Source: Hanleya hanleyi (lineage: Eukaryota; Mollusca; Polyplacophora; Lepidopleurida; Hanleyidae). Taken from it: a stretch of DNA of 64,000 bases. Under the pieces are notes generated by a model, which had not been told where the DNA came from, searched no databases, and saw nothing but the letters and a program-made list of their open reading frames with translations. The translations under genes were made by a program, and so were the position numbers. Below, one piece after another: positions 21,371 to 33,174 of the stretch. The DNA lies in assembly GCA_036873755.1 (NCBI GenBank), contig JAVTVY010017182.1:1-64000 (forward strand), in the 5' to 3' direction. The first letter of the stretch is position 1. Each line of letters starts with the position of its first letter.

Positions 21371-22239
21371 ACCATAGAAATATTTCTTTTCGTTTTTTGT
21401 TTTTTTTTCGCTGCAGATATCATTTTTACATGACCATCGATAGACGAGGTCGTATAATGCGATGATCTGTTCATGAACACTATACATGTACATGTATGAA
21501 GTGTGCTGTAAATAATGCTAACAGCTCCAGACAGTAAACACACGATTCATATCAATTCAAATTTATAACAACACGTACATGTAGTGTTCCAGTGAAACCT
21601 GTGGTTACCGAGCATCCTTGGGACTACATTGTACATGTCAATTATTTTGTCAGTTTTTACAGGGTTCTGGTTTATCAAGGTACTTTAAATCTAAATATTT
21701 TGTACCATGAATAATGTCAGTATATAGAAGAGGTTGGTCGGGTCACACATGTCGGTATAAATATTTGGTATTTTGGTATGCACAACACTCAATAAATTCT
21801 ATGTTACGTTATCCAAAGAAGTCAAGAGATTTGAATTCTAAAACAGGTTTTCTAGTGCTACATGTAGTTTGGGGTTTGATGTTATTGAATGGATTTTGTA
21901 CCTGATTATCTGTCGGCAATATATTACTGCTACATGTATAGGACTTGTTGAATATTTAGGGAGGGCAGGGAGGGGCATGGGTCAAAATGTTCAAAACGAT
22001 TTACCTAGCTGTCACACGAGACAGGTAACCCAAATGTGTACCAGTCACCTTCAAGAATTACCTGAACATGTGTTCGTTGAAAGTGTCAAGTACATGTAAT
22101 TCAGGATTATTGACAAAGCTACATATCGCAAGCTACCAATAAACTAATGACACCTTGTTTCCATGCATAATATAGCTGCTGTTTTGATTGAATATTGTCA
22201 AAAATATATTTTGAACACCAAAAAAAAATTATTGCCTAC
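21371..22239. other. Intergenic DNA, no gene recognised
   Basis: AT-rich with several ACATGTACATGTA words (for example 21484-21497). There are no convincing exons. Confidence 0.4.
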
Positions 22240-22333
22240 CCGTCACTGGAGACAGGTACTTCATTTCTGTACCTGTCTCATTCAAAAGTTACCTGTCTCT
22301 ACACAGGTAGACAGGTGTGAATTTCGACCCCTG
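22240..22333. mobile_element. Solo end of a CAGGGG-type DNA transposon (likely)
   Basis: The segment ends TGAATTTCGACCCCTG and is dense in ACAGGTA / TACCTGTCTC words in both orientations. Read in reverse it begins CAGGGGTCGAAATTCACACC, which resembles common hAT-like termini. ACAGGTA-like words also occur near 22020. No opposite end was found. Confidence 0.35.
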
Positions 22334-23003
22334 AGGGGGGGTGGTCGTCTTCAAAATCTGTGATAGCCATTAATATGGTCGACTCCCCTGAAGTCTTTGT
22401 TACAATGATCATTCCGGCCAATATAGTCGATACACTTAACTAAACTTTTTAAAAACTAAATTTTAGAGATGAAAACGGACTATTTTTTTCCCATTCTCAA
22501 ATGACTGACCAATTGAAATTGAATTTTGGTAGGTGAACTTTATAAACACTCAATTATCTGCAGAACTGGTGATAACAGATTTTGAAAACTCAATGATGGT
22601 TGAAAAAAAAATTTTTTTTTTAGTGCCTAATATTTTGAAGTTTTCCTGGAGAGGGGTATACCACTCTGTTCTTGATGGTGCAAAAACAATGACAGAACTG
22701 GCAGATACAGGTGGATATTTTAAGAAATTGTCATTAGTAGTGACAGTGATTAGACGTGACTGAATTATCGGAATCATTATTGTCGGTGTATGACGTGCAC
22801 ATGTAATTACACAAACCAAAATCTGAGGTAACATGGACATGCGCACATGGAGACGTCTCCTGTACCAACTGCCACATTCTCCTCCTGTTGAAAGTGAGTC
22901 AAATTTTGGAATAAGTATTTTTCTGTAAAATAACCATTGCACTGGACAGTTAATTGCTGAGGTGTCGCTGAAGCAGTTTACATGTACATGTACCGGTACA
23001 TGT
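22334..23003. other. Intergenic DNA, no gene recognised
   Basis: The 155-codon minus-strand frame 22550-23017 is the longest here, but its peptide has no recognisable domain and overlaps ACATGTACATGTA repeats (22978-22993). Confidence 0.4.
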
Positions 23004-23127
23004 GAAATACACATCATGATTTATAAAATACACATCATGATTTATATTTCACATCATGATTTATGAAATACACATCATGATTTATGAAATACACATCATG
23101 ATTTATGAAATACACATCATGATTTAT
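23004..23127. repeat. 21-bp minisatellite, 6 copies
   Basis: The unit is GAAATACACATCATGATTTA plus T. One unit is shortened to 19 bp (ATTTCACATCATGATTTAT). The ATCATGAT core is palindromic. Confidence 0.95.
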
Positions 23128-23408
23128 GTTGAGTGTGGGTTATTTCAATGTCAGAATATTTGCTGAGGTGGGTATCTTATTCGAGAGGGCTACCACAGAA
23201 CTAAATATTTTCAGAGACTGAGTATAGGAATATCTGGAGTCATTCTTTAGCCCACTCTGGGCGAGACATTTTGGCAATTCTAGGTATAGGGCAGTTTCCA
23301 CCTCAGCGGTAGGTTTTTTGCTCCTATCTTCAGAATGACAAAAACTTGAGAGCTGACATTTCATGACTTCGTAGTCTATCATATTGAGGGCATTATACTA
23401 TTTACATA
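23128..23408. other. Spacer, weak minus-strand frame
   Basis: An 80-codon minus-strand frame (23382-23140) with peptide EVETALYLELPKCLAQS is of more protein-like composition than its neighbours. I do not recognise it and see no supported splice sites. Confidence 0.2.
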
Positions 23409-23583
23409 GGAGTGAGTGGGGATTAACGTCGTTTTCAACATTTTTTCCCCTATTATCCTGGACACTGATCAGCCCAGCCAGTACAGCACCCGGTCACCCA
23501 TCCAAGTATTGCATGACCGAGCTCAATGTTGCTTGACTTCGGTGATCCGACGACAACCAGTGTGCCCAACGTGATACGCCGTA
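23409..23583 (-). mobile_element. 5S rRNA-derived SINE (copy 2) with shared molluscan tail
   Basis: Minus strand: GGCGTATCACGTTGGGCAC, then TCACCGAAGTCAAGCAAC, GAGCTCGGTCATG, CAATACTTGGATGGGTGACC. All are 5S rRNA positions, including the internal control region. It then jumps to GGGTGCTGTACTGGC (the same deletion of GCCTGGGAATACC as copy 1) and to GGGCTGATCAGTGTCCAGG. It finishes AACGACGTTAATCCCCACTC. That 3' tail is the one used by the tRNA-type SINEs of this window, which makes this a SINE and not a 5S gene. Confidence 0.85.
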
Positions 23584-24096
23584 CCCCCTTATTTGCATAA
23601 CCCCCAAGCTGAGGATCATGGGTAAATTCAAAATAGCAACCATGTGGGGTACCAGAAAAGTGATGTTTTCTTTATTTTTCTTCAAAATTTCTGCTTTTCT
23701 GCTAGGAAAAGTGGGCCTGAGCTATTTTATTTCACATCAAATTATTATTTACTAATTTATCATTCAGTTTTTGCGAAGAAAGCACAAAAATAAAATAAAA
23801 AATGATGCCACTGTGATGTCATCATCATGGCCATCTTGGATATCTTTTTTTACATTTTCTCATAGAGCTTGACCCAAAGATATATGCTGTGTTAAGTTCC
23901 AGCACTCTAACCTTAGGGATAGCAAAAATATATTATGGGGGGTGGAAGGGGGGGAATTTCTGTCCCTCCCCATGCAGGCTGCAGCACACCCCAAATCACC
24001 CAGGTCAGATAGGGTGAAGAAGCGATATGAAACTTCATATTAGACTGGTAAATATTGGCAGCAAAGATTTGGGGGTGACTGTTAATATTGTTAATA
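23584..24096. other. Intergenic DNA, no gene recognised
   Basis: Contains a G-rich patch (23936-23955). No repeat or exon is recognised. Confidence 0.4.
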
Positions 24097-24279
24097 CAGT
24101 GCAACCTCACTGTAACGCTGCTGCTAGGGGACCAAATTTGAACCGACTAATAGATTTTCAGCCTTCAAATAGGGTTGAAATAAGAGGTATTCTTTAATTT
24201 GGGGGATGCCATAGCACCCATCTTATACATGTGTGAGAATCAGCGCTATACTGAGGCACCTTATAGTGAGGCTACACTG
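24097..24279. mobile_element. pogo/Tigger-like MITE, TA target duplication
   Basis: The left end CAGTGCAACCTCACTGTAA and the reverse complement of the right end CAGTGTAGCCTCACTATAA form the TIR. The element is flanked by TA on both sides (24095-24096, 24280-24281). It is 183 bp with no coding capacity. A CAGT start, CCTC sub-terminus and TA duplication are typical of pogo-type Tc1/mariner elements. Confidence 0.8.
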
Positions 24280-24325
24280 TAGATGAATGAATAGAGAGAC
24301 TGAATGACTAGGTCAATTACACATA

Positions 24326-24620
24326 CTGGTTGGTTGGTTGTTTGAAGTTTAACGTCACACCTAGCCTTATTGGGGATGGCTCACATGGGGACGACGACCC
24401 AAACAAAAATACCCTAGCAAAACCCTGAACCTGACAAAAACCTAACCAAAACTACAAAAAATTTTGAATTTCGAAAATTAGGCTCTATAGACACTGGTGA
24501 TCACAATGGATCGTCAGAGAACCTAATTTGTTTGGCGCTTTAATCTACCTCCTGTGCCAGACAAACATGGTACAAGCCATGCTGCCCGAAGCTGGAGGGC
24601 CTGTAGTATATAGCGTGTGT
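24326..24620 (-). mobile_element. SINE candidate with (CAAC)n tail
   Basis: On the minus strand it ends GTGTGACGTTAAACTTCAAA followed by CAACCAACCAACC. The core GTGACGTTAAAC is the same as in the CACT-tailed SINEs, but the terminal microsatellite differs. Upstream it reads CCATGTGAGCCATCCCC. The head is not identified, so the 5' limit is approximate. Confidence 0.5.
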
Positions 24621-26517
24621 AACAGCTCTGATCATATACGGTATATTATGCTGAAATCCAACAATCGCCACATCTTCTAATCCTGACTAGACATACATGT
24701 ACAGACAGGACGCATAATGCGATATACCAAATCGTGGTGACCGAAGTCTGCTTGGCCTCGGTCTATCTTCAGTTACAAATGCCGACATCACCTTCCTAGG
24801 TTCTGTCCACGACGACGGCGCTAAACCTATAATTACAGAATCAGCCAAACACGCCAATACAATAATGGATTCTAACCTGTTGAGGATATTGATCTGATTC
24901 AGATAGAGATACGAGTATCTGGTCGTCCATGCCATTATGGACAAACGTGGAGGTGTCCTGGCTTCAATAGATAGGGATGACTAGACTTCTTTTCCTGACT
25001 GTCATACGGCAGCTTCTAAGATATTCTAGGCCACGTGCATGTCAAATTTTTCAACACATTAAAAATCAGTTTTATTACCAGTTGCAGATATTTTATAAGT
25101 CAAAATTATAAAGAATATTGAGTTCTAACATGAATATCAAGCATAGGTCACGCAATGAAATGATTTTATATATTTTCAAATTTTTATGTCGAGAACAACT
25201 GAAAGTTTGACAGCAAATATTCCCGAAGAAAAAGTGGCCATCTTTGATACGCATTTTAGATAATAGGTGATCTAAATCCTGTAGATTTAACGCTTTGATG
25301 TGTTAAATCTGAGCTTGTTCTTGTGTGATAAATGTTATTTTTTTAATTTTAGGTTGTTTAACTATTTTAAAAAAGCCTTACAATCGTTGGCTGTGAACGT
25401 CAGGTCAATTTGTCAAGAACACTGACGATCACACGGCTGAATAGTACGGTGTGAAAAATGTGCTAAAATGTCCACGCGACTGTAGAACCATCCGTGGCCT
25501 CCAATACATTTTCTCGAGTTGGTCAAATTAATCAGTGTAACAATTTTAACGTGTTCAACGTCATTCATATGCTGTGATCGTGAAATTGGTCAAACTTCGA
25601 CATAAACGATCACACACATTCGACCTTTCACCTCTCATACAACTTTGCCGGATGAGCCTCGTTTTCGTTCTTTCTCGGCGCCATTTGCAAAGCGTGTTGT
25701 TCGTGCATGGCAAAGTCTTCTCGTTTCATCAAGTTTTCGTTATTTCTTCGGTTTCAGTTGTTGGTCCAATACAATAACGTTCGCTACAATAACGTTCGCT
25801 TCAAGCGACGAGCGTAACTTTATCGATGATTGTTCGATATTTGTACATTTTTAGTTCATGAAATTAATACCAGGTTGTCGGGTCGAACTCAACAACAACC
25901 ACTTGCTGCTTTCACCACGTGTAATCATGTATCTGGTACCCTTTGAGTTCGATCGTTAGTTCATGACCAACAGTAAGGCCACACCTTGAATATAGGAGCT
26001 AAATGTTATAATTCCTCTAGAAGTGTAATTTCACGGGTCCTTGCTCTGGAATAATTATTTTTCTATTATTTTGACTCCAGATAGTCATATACAAGAAAAA
26101 ATTCCATTCAAAAGCGAATTTTAATTTTCCGTCTGTCTGGGACCAAATGGCCTAGTTTATCTTGGAATCTGCCATACACAGGTCGTCTGCTATATACTGT
26201 AGAGAATAGGCAATAACTGAGTTCTGTCAAATCAATTCTAGTAAAAACGCTATGTTCCGCCTTGGTTTTGATAACCTTGCCGGCAGAAATGGAATAAACG
26301 TGAAAATAGGATAACAAAAGGCAAAGATCGATAACAATTGCCATGACTGTACATTGTACATGTGTATACCTGTGCATATCTGTATGGATTGTACATGTAA
26401 GTGAACCTAATTGGTTAACTGGCCTACATGTGGCTGTCATTGCTCTTCAGCAAAGTGGCAAAACAAAAATTTAATTTAATTTGTTTGGTCAATTTTTTTT
26501 TCAGTTCTCTGCAACAC
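24621..26517. other. Intergenic DNA, no gene recognised
   Basis: A short tandem duplication, CAATAACGTTCGCT, occurs at about 25770-25800. The open frames at 24687-24944, 25574-25854 and 26108-26440 have no recognisable domains. Confidence 0.4.
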
Positions 26518-26644
26518 TGAACAACTGGTACTTGTAGTTGAACAACTGGTACTTGTAGTTGAACAACTGGTACTTGTAGTTGAACAACTGGTACTTGTAG
26601 TTGAACAACTGGTACTTGTAGTTGAACAACTGGTACTTGTAGTT
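26518..26644. repeat. 21-bp minisatellite, 6 copies
   Basis: The unit GAACAACTGGTACTTGTAGT plus T is repeated six times with essentially no variation. Because 21 is a multiple of three, it opens a Ser/Thr/Cys heptad frame on the minus strand. I regard that as a by-product. Confidence 0.95.
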
Positions 26645-26756
26645 TCAGTCTTGCTGGAGAAATTTAAGACATGTATGTAAGCTACAAAAACCAATATAAT
26701 TTTAAACATATACAGTTTTATTCTTAATCCTTTGAAGTTCCATCATGGAAGTTAAA

Positions 26757-26785
26757 ATCCATGTGGATATCATGTCCACATGGAT
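26757..26785. repeat. Perfect hairpin, 11-bp arms
   Basis: ATCCATGTGGA and TCCACATGGAT are exact inverted copies separated by 7 bases (TATCATG). No T-run follows, so it is not terminator-like. It is isolated from other repeats. Confidence 0.85.
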
Positions 26786-26910
26786 CTATTCTGATGATGA
26801 TCCAGATCATCTCCTATGCATGTGATATTGAACGTATCTATAGGCTTCTCTGTGTGAAACTGCAGAATCCAAAAAACCTATCTTCAATCCAAAATTTCTA
26901 TACCCTATTT

Positions 26911-27121
26911 CAGGGCTTCGTGTTTAGAATTCGTTCGCGAGCTAAAAATAGCTCACGTCAATATATTTAGGAGAGGGTATTTAAAAGTCAGGCGAGTGAT
27001 TGCAATATAATACAATATAAAATGTGACAGTTTACGTGAGCTAAAATCACTCTCGTGACATGAATTTACGTGAGTGTTTGTGTGCAGGTGAGCTATCACT
27101 CACGCTGAACACGAAGCCCTG
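26911..27121. mobile_element. 211-bp CAGGG MITE, 5-bp target duplication
   Basis: The TIR is CAGGGCTTCGTGTTTAG on the left and CAGGGCTTCGTGTTCAG as the reverse complement of the right end. The element is flanked by TATTT (26906-26910 and 27122-27126). The interior has many GTGAG / CTCAC words in both orientations, probably binding sites or degenerate sub-terminal repeats. No coding capacity. Confidence 0.85.
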
Positions 27122-27360
27122 TATTTCTTCTAATTTTATGAACAGAATTAGACTTACATGTAGAAGCAAAAAAAAACAACATGTTTATCTCAACGGAGGT
27201 CAAATAATGTGGCATGGATATGTTATTTATCCCAAGAACTGAAAAGATAGCCAATGAAATTTGTAGAATGTTAGCAGAATTCCTCTCCAGAGATGCCTGG
27301 AGTTCGGTTTTGCTGTGTGAATAATTAGAAGAAATAGGGTACATTTTTTCACCTCTGCAA

Positions 27361-27440
27361 CATTCCGTGTTCCGAGTGAACATTCCGTGTTCCGAGTGAA
27401 CATTCCGTGTTCCGAGTGAACATTCCGTGTTCCGAGTCAT
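27361..27440. repeat. 20-bp minisatellite, 4 copies
   Basis: The unit CATTCCGTGTTCCGAGTGAA is repeated; the fourth copy diverges at its end. Confidence 0.95.
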
Positions 27441-30400
27441 CAGAAAAATCTGGCCTCGAATCAACCAAACTGACATAGATGCATGTATTTAAGTTTGATA
27501 TAAATGAGAATCAAACCAAAACTGGTTTGCTCATATTTGAAAAACTCCTATACTTAACTTATACAATCTAAATTAATTCCAATATAATTTTTTGCAAATT
27601 TGTAACTTTTCTGCGAGGGTGCCAGGTGGGGTGGGAGAGAGAACGGAAGGAATGTAACAGACTTTGGAATCGACCAACGAAACATGCAGAATGAAGGCAT
27701 CAGTCTAAGCATGGCCTTAAAACAGGAGGAAAGTAGATTCACATCTCCTTTCTGACTGGCCAATTTAGGAAGCCATAGACTAACCTAGCTGAGAATGGGT
27801 GGTTCATGTACATGTAGAACATCAAACAGCAGGGATGTGGAGAGGTCTTCAAAAGTGACTGGCACAACGTGGAAGATGTTACTATCCGGGGTAACTCTAG
27901 GGGTGTCCCCGGGCATGCCCCCAGAAAATTTTGTGATTTTAAGCTTCATTTCCATGCAATCTAGCATATTTTGAGCACTTGTTTGAGGTTATATTCCTCA
28001 TAACTTGTCATGTTAACAGTTCCAAAAAGCTATTAAGAAAAAAAAAATATATAAAAATAATTTAAAAAAATGGAACAATTTTTTTAAAGCTTCCCATATC
28101 AATTCATTCAGCATCCTAATGATGATAAATTTACATGTACAGCAGATTATACATTTTATTTTCAGTGAATGTCGGACCACGGATGGTCCATCTCTACCCC
28201 AAATACCTAGGATCACACCCCCAAAATTCCCACTTTGGCTACTACTCCCAGGAATAATTCCCACTTTGGCTACTACTCCCAGGAATTATCCAGTTACACA
28301 ATGTACACCCAATGGTGAACTGCAGGCAACATAGGCTTCTATGTGAGACAAAAAATGTTCCATGTTCAAAAGAAGCAGCTTTCACAATAGGAGCTACATG
28401 TACGTATCCATGACGTCAGCAGTCTCTTCGTGAAGAATTACCTAATTTTCCAAAGACAGACATAAAACATGCAATTTTATGCACCTCAAAATTGAAGCAG
28501 CAGGCCAAATTAGCCGAGATGTACCAGCGGTGTGGAATCAGGTCAGAACGATGAGGGCTGGAAGAGCAGGGAGAATTTCACGAGCATCGTTTCCAACACC
28601 ACAACGGGATCGTTATCATGGTGGCTAATTTAATTAGTGAGTATAACTGTTCTGTCATCACCTACAATGCTCATCTACCACTCTCATTGTGTCTCAGTAG
28701 TCAAGTAAGATCCGTCAGGAGGACAGTACTCTAGTACATGTACATGTAAGATCTGTCAGGGGGACGGCGCCTTGATTACAAGCTTTGTACATGTATGCCA
28801 CTTGTAAAGGTTTAACAAAATGGATCATTCAGCATTCAATTCAAGTACATACATTTTACCCCTTGGCAAGGATTTGGCTCCACTAAATGATCTTAACTGG
28901 CATAGTTTGGGAAAAGTGAAACCTCATTACTTTAAGTATTTCTAGGTTGCACAGTAAGAATGTTACCATATACATGTACATGACAGAAGTTTTTCCACAA
29001 GATCTGCTTACATGTAAATGCTGAATAATGAACATGATGAACTAAAAATGTGGTTTCATATAATGTGGTAATCAAGTACATGTACACCATGTACACTGGA
29101 GTCCGATATATACATGCACCCTCATCACGATCATTGTTCCGTCACATTACTTTCATCCCAAATATTCTGCAAGAAATCTACACTGAATCTACACTGAGCC
29201 TCCAACAATATTTCTGCACAAATTTTCTATCTAAAGCCATTTTATCCAAGCCACATCTTTCTCATGCAAACAATTTTTCCTGAAACCCACGTCGTACAAC
29301 GTAACCGTTTACCCCAAATACTCTGCAAGATGTGGTGTCATCCAAGTCACTTTTACGCATAAATGTTACCCAAATTGTTCTGCCAGAAGCTGTTTTCTTC
29401 AAACAACATTTTTCCCAAAGTTTTACAGTGTATCTTCTGCTGGAAGAGGTTTCCTCCAAGCCGTAACTTTTACCTTCTAATGTTCTACATGTGCTGGTTT
29501 GCACAGCAGGAATGACAAGCTACATATGTGTACAAGCTGTTTAAAATATAATAGATAAGGTCAGATTTCCACATGAACAGCTACATTTGCATAATAATAA
29601 TAAAAAAAAGACTGGCTGGGATACAAATCATCACAGGGATCAGTTTGCTTCTTGTGGTGTTCATATAGTCAGGGGCATATCCAGGGTTTATTTGGGGGCA
29701 CCCTTTCTTGCCGTTTCTGTAAAGTTTGGGTGCCCATACCCCTTAACAGGTATCAAAATGGCTCGATATGGCCCTGGTAGTACTATGCAGTCAATACATA
29801 AGCCTGTGGAGTCATATGACTTGTCACAGTATGCCAGTATCTTTTTCCATCACTCTTGTTTATGTTGTGTTTAATTAGCATGAAGAGATGAAGAAAACAA
29901 ATAATTATTAACAAATATTTCAAGCCATGTGCGCATGTGTGGTACATGTATTATCCGATACCGTCAACATCAGGATTGTGATCGGATCTCGGACACATCG
30001 CTTAATTTTCTGTAACATTCATGAGTTACAGCCCTTGAATTTGTTATGTTCCTTCACTGCCTCGAAGCCATCAACCTGTTTCAAAGTATTTTCCTTCGCT
30101 GTCGACATACATGTATCAGGCTGTCCAATCAAAATCGAAAATGTCTCGACAGTGGTCGGGCATGCACAACTAGCATTTAACGACATCAAATTTATGTTGT
30201 CCACATGATGCAAAGATGCTTTCCTCGAGGACAAGCACCATGCCCGACGAGTCAGTAAGCATGAGATGGAAAGAACGAGGCCCTTGACATAATTGAACCA
30301 TGGCACAAATTTCTGGACGAAGGTATTTTGATTGATAGTGATTGACGCCCTGACCGGAAGCTTGATGGCACTCCTGCTCTTCACATTTCTGTTCAACACT

Positions 30401-30683
30401 GTAAAAACTTGTACATGTTGTTACCATTCTATTATGAAAAAAAAACAAAAAAAGTACTTACTGTGCATCTGAAAGTGAACAGGGTTCTATGATATACTGT
30501 GTACGACTGGTTGGTTGGTGCAAAGGTTTGAACAGGTATGATTGGTTTGGGGTGCATGTATACAATGTAGTATCAGTTCAAATCAACTAGAAGTACATGT
30601 ATCTAACCTTAGACTAGACAAGCTAGAATGTATTGGAAATTGCTTCCTTGCTTACATCACATAATGTGATGTAGTTCAGTAAA
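27441..30683. other. Intergenic DNA; one candidate conserved segment
   Basis: No gene is recognised. A 31-bp direct duplication lies at 28226-28287 (contains CCCACTTTGGCTACTACTCC). The segment about 28410-28640 is free of simple repeats, balanced in composition and ends in TAATTTAATTAG, a homeodomain-type site; it could be regulatory. Weak 40-45-bp degenerate repetition (TTCTGC ... CCAAG) is visible at 29150-29470. A solo CAGGGGCATATCCAGG transposon-like end lies near 29670. Confidence 0.35.
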
Positions 30684-31017
30684 ACTGCAGGTGTCATATG
30701 TAAAACTACAGGTGTCATATGTAAAACTGCAGGTGTCATATGTAAAACTACAGGTGTCATATGTAAAACTGCAGGTGTCATATGTAAAACTGCACGTGTC
30801 ATATGTAAAACTGCACGTGTCATATGTAAAACTGCAGGTGTCATATGTAAAACTGCAGGTGTCATGTAAAAGTGCAGGTGTCATATGTAAAACTGCAGGT
30901 GTCATATGTAAAACTGCAGGTGTCATATGTTCAACTGCAGGTGTCATATGTAAAACTGCAGGTGTCATATGTTAAACTGCAGGTGTCATATGTTAAACTG
31001 CAGGTGTCATATGTTCA
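30684..31017. repeat. 21-bp minisatellite, about 16 copies
   Basis: The unit AACTGCAGGTGTCATATGTA plus A, with few variants (CTACAGG, CTGCACG, GTTAA, GTTCA) and one deletion near 30867. The 21-bp period keeps frames open on both strands (repeats such as MTPAVLH and VSYVKLQ). These are not genes. Confidence 0.96.
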
Positions 31018-31837
31018 CGCAGATTCGAAACAATAACCGACTGATGTATCATGGGAGATACATGTACATATACGAGCTGATGCCAAAACTGAACACTCAG
31101 CCTGTGAAATGTACCGGTACATAGTTAGTCCTACCCATGATCTCCTGCGTGCAGATGCCGCATGTCGTCTTTCGCGTATAGAGAATGTGCAAATGTCTAG
31201 TGGTGTTTGCGATTTGACAAATGCCATCTATATGTGCATGTAGCTGTTCTAATCTATTGTCACTGATTGTTACACACTTTTAGTTGATTTGCTTCTGGTT
31301 ACAGTACATGTAGTATGGTATGGCAGATATTGTAAATATGTCTGTGATATATTTTAAAATGTTCTGTTTACATTGATGAAACAAGTCTTAAACCATGTAA
31401 ACTGTCAATGTAAATGTAGCTCTGAACTGTCAATGTTGTATATACACGATTCTGATTCCCAACCGCTTTGTTTCTTATGTATACAACATTTTTTTCACAT
31501 GTATGTACCTTTCTACAGAAATATCAAACATTTTTTTTGAGTCATATGTTGTTCCAATCAATTAACAATTATGCCAATATAACAAATTAAAGAAACACAA
31601 AACCACATGAACAACATGTAAATGTTTTGTAAGCCAGTTATATAGCACGTGTACTAATGATGGCTGCTGCTGTAAAGCCGGAGGTCATGTAAAATCACAC
31701 TCTTCTTCTCTCAAACATGAACTCATATCTGCACAATGCACAAGCTACATGTATGTATAGTGATCAGCCATGAAATTATTCTAAACAAGAGTGGGAATTT
31801 GTGTGAATGTTTGTATAATTGCATTCAGCACAGCTAG
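31018..31837. other. Intergenic DNA, no gene recognised
   Basis: AT-rich with TACATGTA words; no structured feature recognised. Confidence 0.4.
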
Positions 31838-32075
31838 TATCCAATCAGTGAGTATGTAATATGTACAAGTGTATCCAATCAGTGAGTATGTAATATGTAC
31901 AGGTGTATCCAATCAGTGAGTATGTAATATGTACAGGTGTATCCAATCAGTGAGTATGTAATATGTACAGGTGTATCCAATCAGTGAGTATGTAATATGT
32001 ACAGGTGTATCCAATCAGTGAGTATATAATATGTACAGGTGTATCCAATCAGTGAGTATGTAATATGTACAGGTG
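31838..32075. repeat. 34-bp minisatellite, 7 copies
   Basis: The unit TATCCAATCAGTGAGTATGT plus AATATGTACAGGTG repeats exactly seven times, with three single-base differences (AAGTG in the first unit, TATATAAT in the sixth, and the exit sequence). Confidence 0.97.
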
Positions 32076-32202
32076 TTGGTTGATCTTCTACTCTACAGAT
32101 GAATCAATCAACAGGAAGTTGGAGAACAATGAACTACATCAAACTATCTAGACATATTTTAAACTTTGAGAGAAAAACAAAAACAAAACTGAACTGAAAC
32201 TT

Positions 32203-32545
32203 GTAACCATGTTAACCAAGGCAACATGTAACCACAGTAGCTATGGTAACCAAGGCAACATGTAACCATAGTTACTATGGTAAACTAGGCAACATATAAC
32301 CATAGTAGCAATGGTACCCAAGGCAACATGTAACCATAGTAGCAATGGTACCCAAGGCAACATGTAACCATAGTAGCAATGGTACCCAAGGCAACATGTA
32401 ACCATAGTAACAATGGTAACCAAGGCAACATATAACGATAGTAACTATGGTAACCAAGGTAATGTGTAACCATATGAACCGTGGCAACCAAGGCAACATG
32501 TAACTACAGTAACAGAGGCACCTGTAACCAGGACACCTATGATAA
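32203..32545. repeat. 34-bp minisatellite of paired inverted half-sites, about 10 copies
   Basis: The unit is AACCATAGTAGCAATGGTAC plus CCAAGGCAACATGT with many variants. Each unit contains inverted halves (GGTAAC / GTTACC type). Four places fit the RFX X-box pattern GTNRCY-N2-RGYAAC: 32246-32259, 32398-32411, 32416-32429 and 32441-32454. It is more diverged than the neighbouring 34-bp array and unrelated to it in sequence. Confidence 0.9.
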
Positions 32546-32773
32546 GTTGTTTACCATGGTAACCAATATAACCATGGCAACATGCAGAAATAATTGAAAT
32601 CTGACCTTTGGACTGATTGGCTCCTGATGAGGATACTGAAAATATGGAAATAAGATGACATGTATACACAATGTTGTGAGCTGTATGGTCATGATGAGGG
32701 GCACGTTAAATAACATGTTACATGTACATGTATGGGGGAAATGATGAATCAACTGTAATCAACAAGACACCAA

Positions 32774-32930
32774 TGGGGTGAGTGAGTGAATATGATTTAA
32801 CATCGATTTCAACACTATTTCAGTCATATCATAACGTTGTTTCCTATTCTTTTTCATACCCGGAAACCACACGGGTAGGGTCCTATTTCTTTTAACACCC
32901 AAGACCCCACAGGTGGGGACAACAATGGGA
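32774..32930 (-). mobile_element. SINE, second type, partial
   Basis: The plus strand reads GGTGAGTGAGTGAATATGAT, TTTAACATCGATTTCAAC, TTTCAGTCATATCATAACG, then two copies of a CCTATTTCTTTT...ACACCC-like block. Sense is minus and it is 5'-truncated. Confidence 0.65.
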
Positions 32931-33174
32931 TTTCAATTCAGAATATGTACTATTTTGGTGTCAGCAATTCACATATCAAAGCAGTCAGATTTAGTCAATA
33001 TTATTTGTGTCTTATTTACCTGTGGGTTTTTTTCTCCAATATTTTGATTTGGGTGCTATTTGCACTGAAAATCTGCACACTGTTTGACAATATTTTGCTC
33101 ATGACGACATGACCATAGCGATGTAGCACTCTCGGAAAGGCGAATACATTTACATGTAGCAAGATTGCAACAAG

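Noticed and set aside
23461..23583. Functional 5S rRNA gene
   Set aside because: It lacks the GCCTGGGAATACC segment and a T-run terminator, and it continues into a SINE tail.
30623..30975. Three overlapping open frames with MTPAVLH / VSYVKLQ / TCSFTYD repeats
   Set aside because: They are the frames of a 21-bp minisatellite; the period is a multiple of three, so openness needs no selection.
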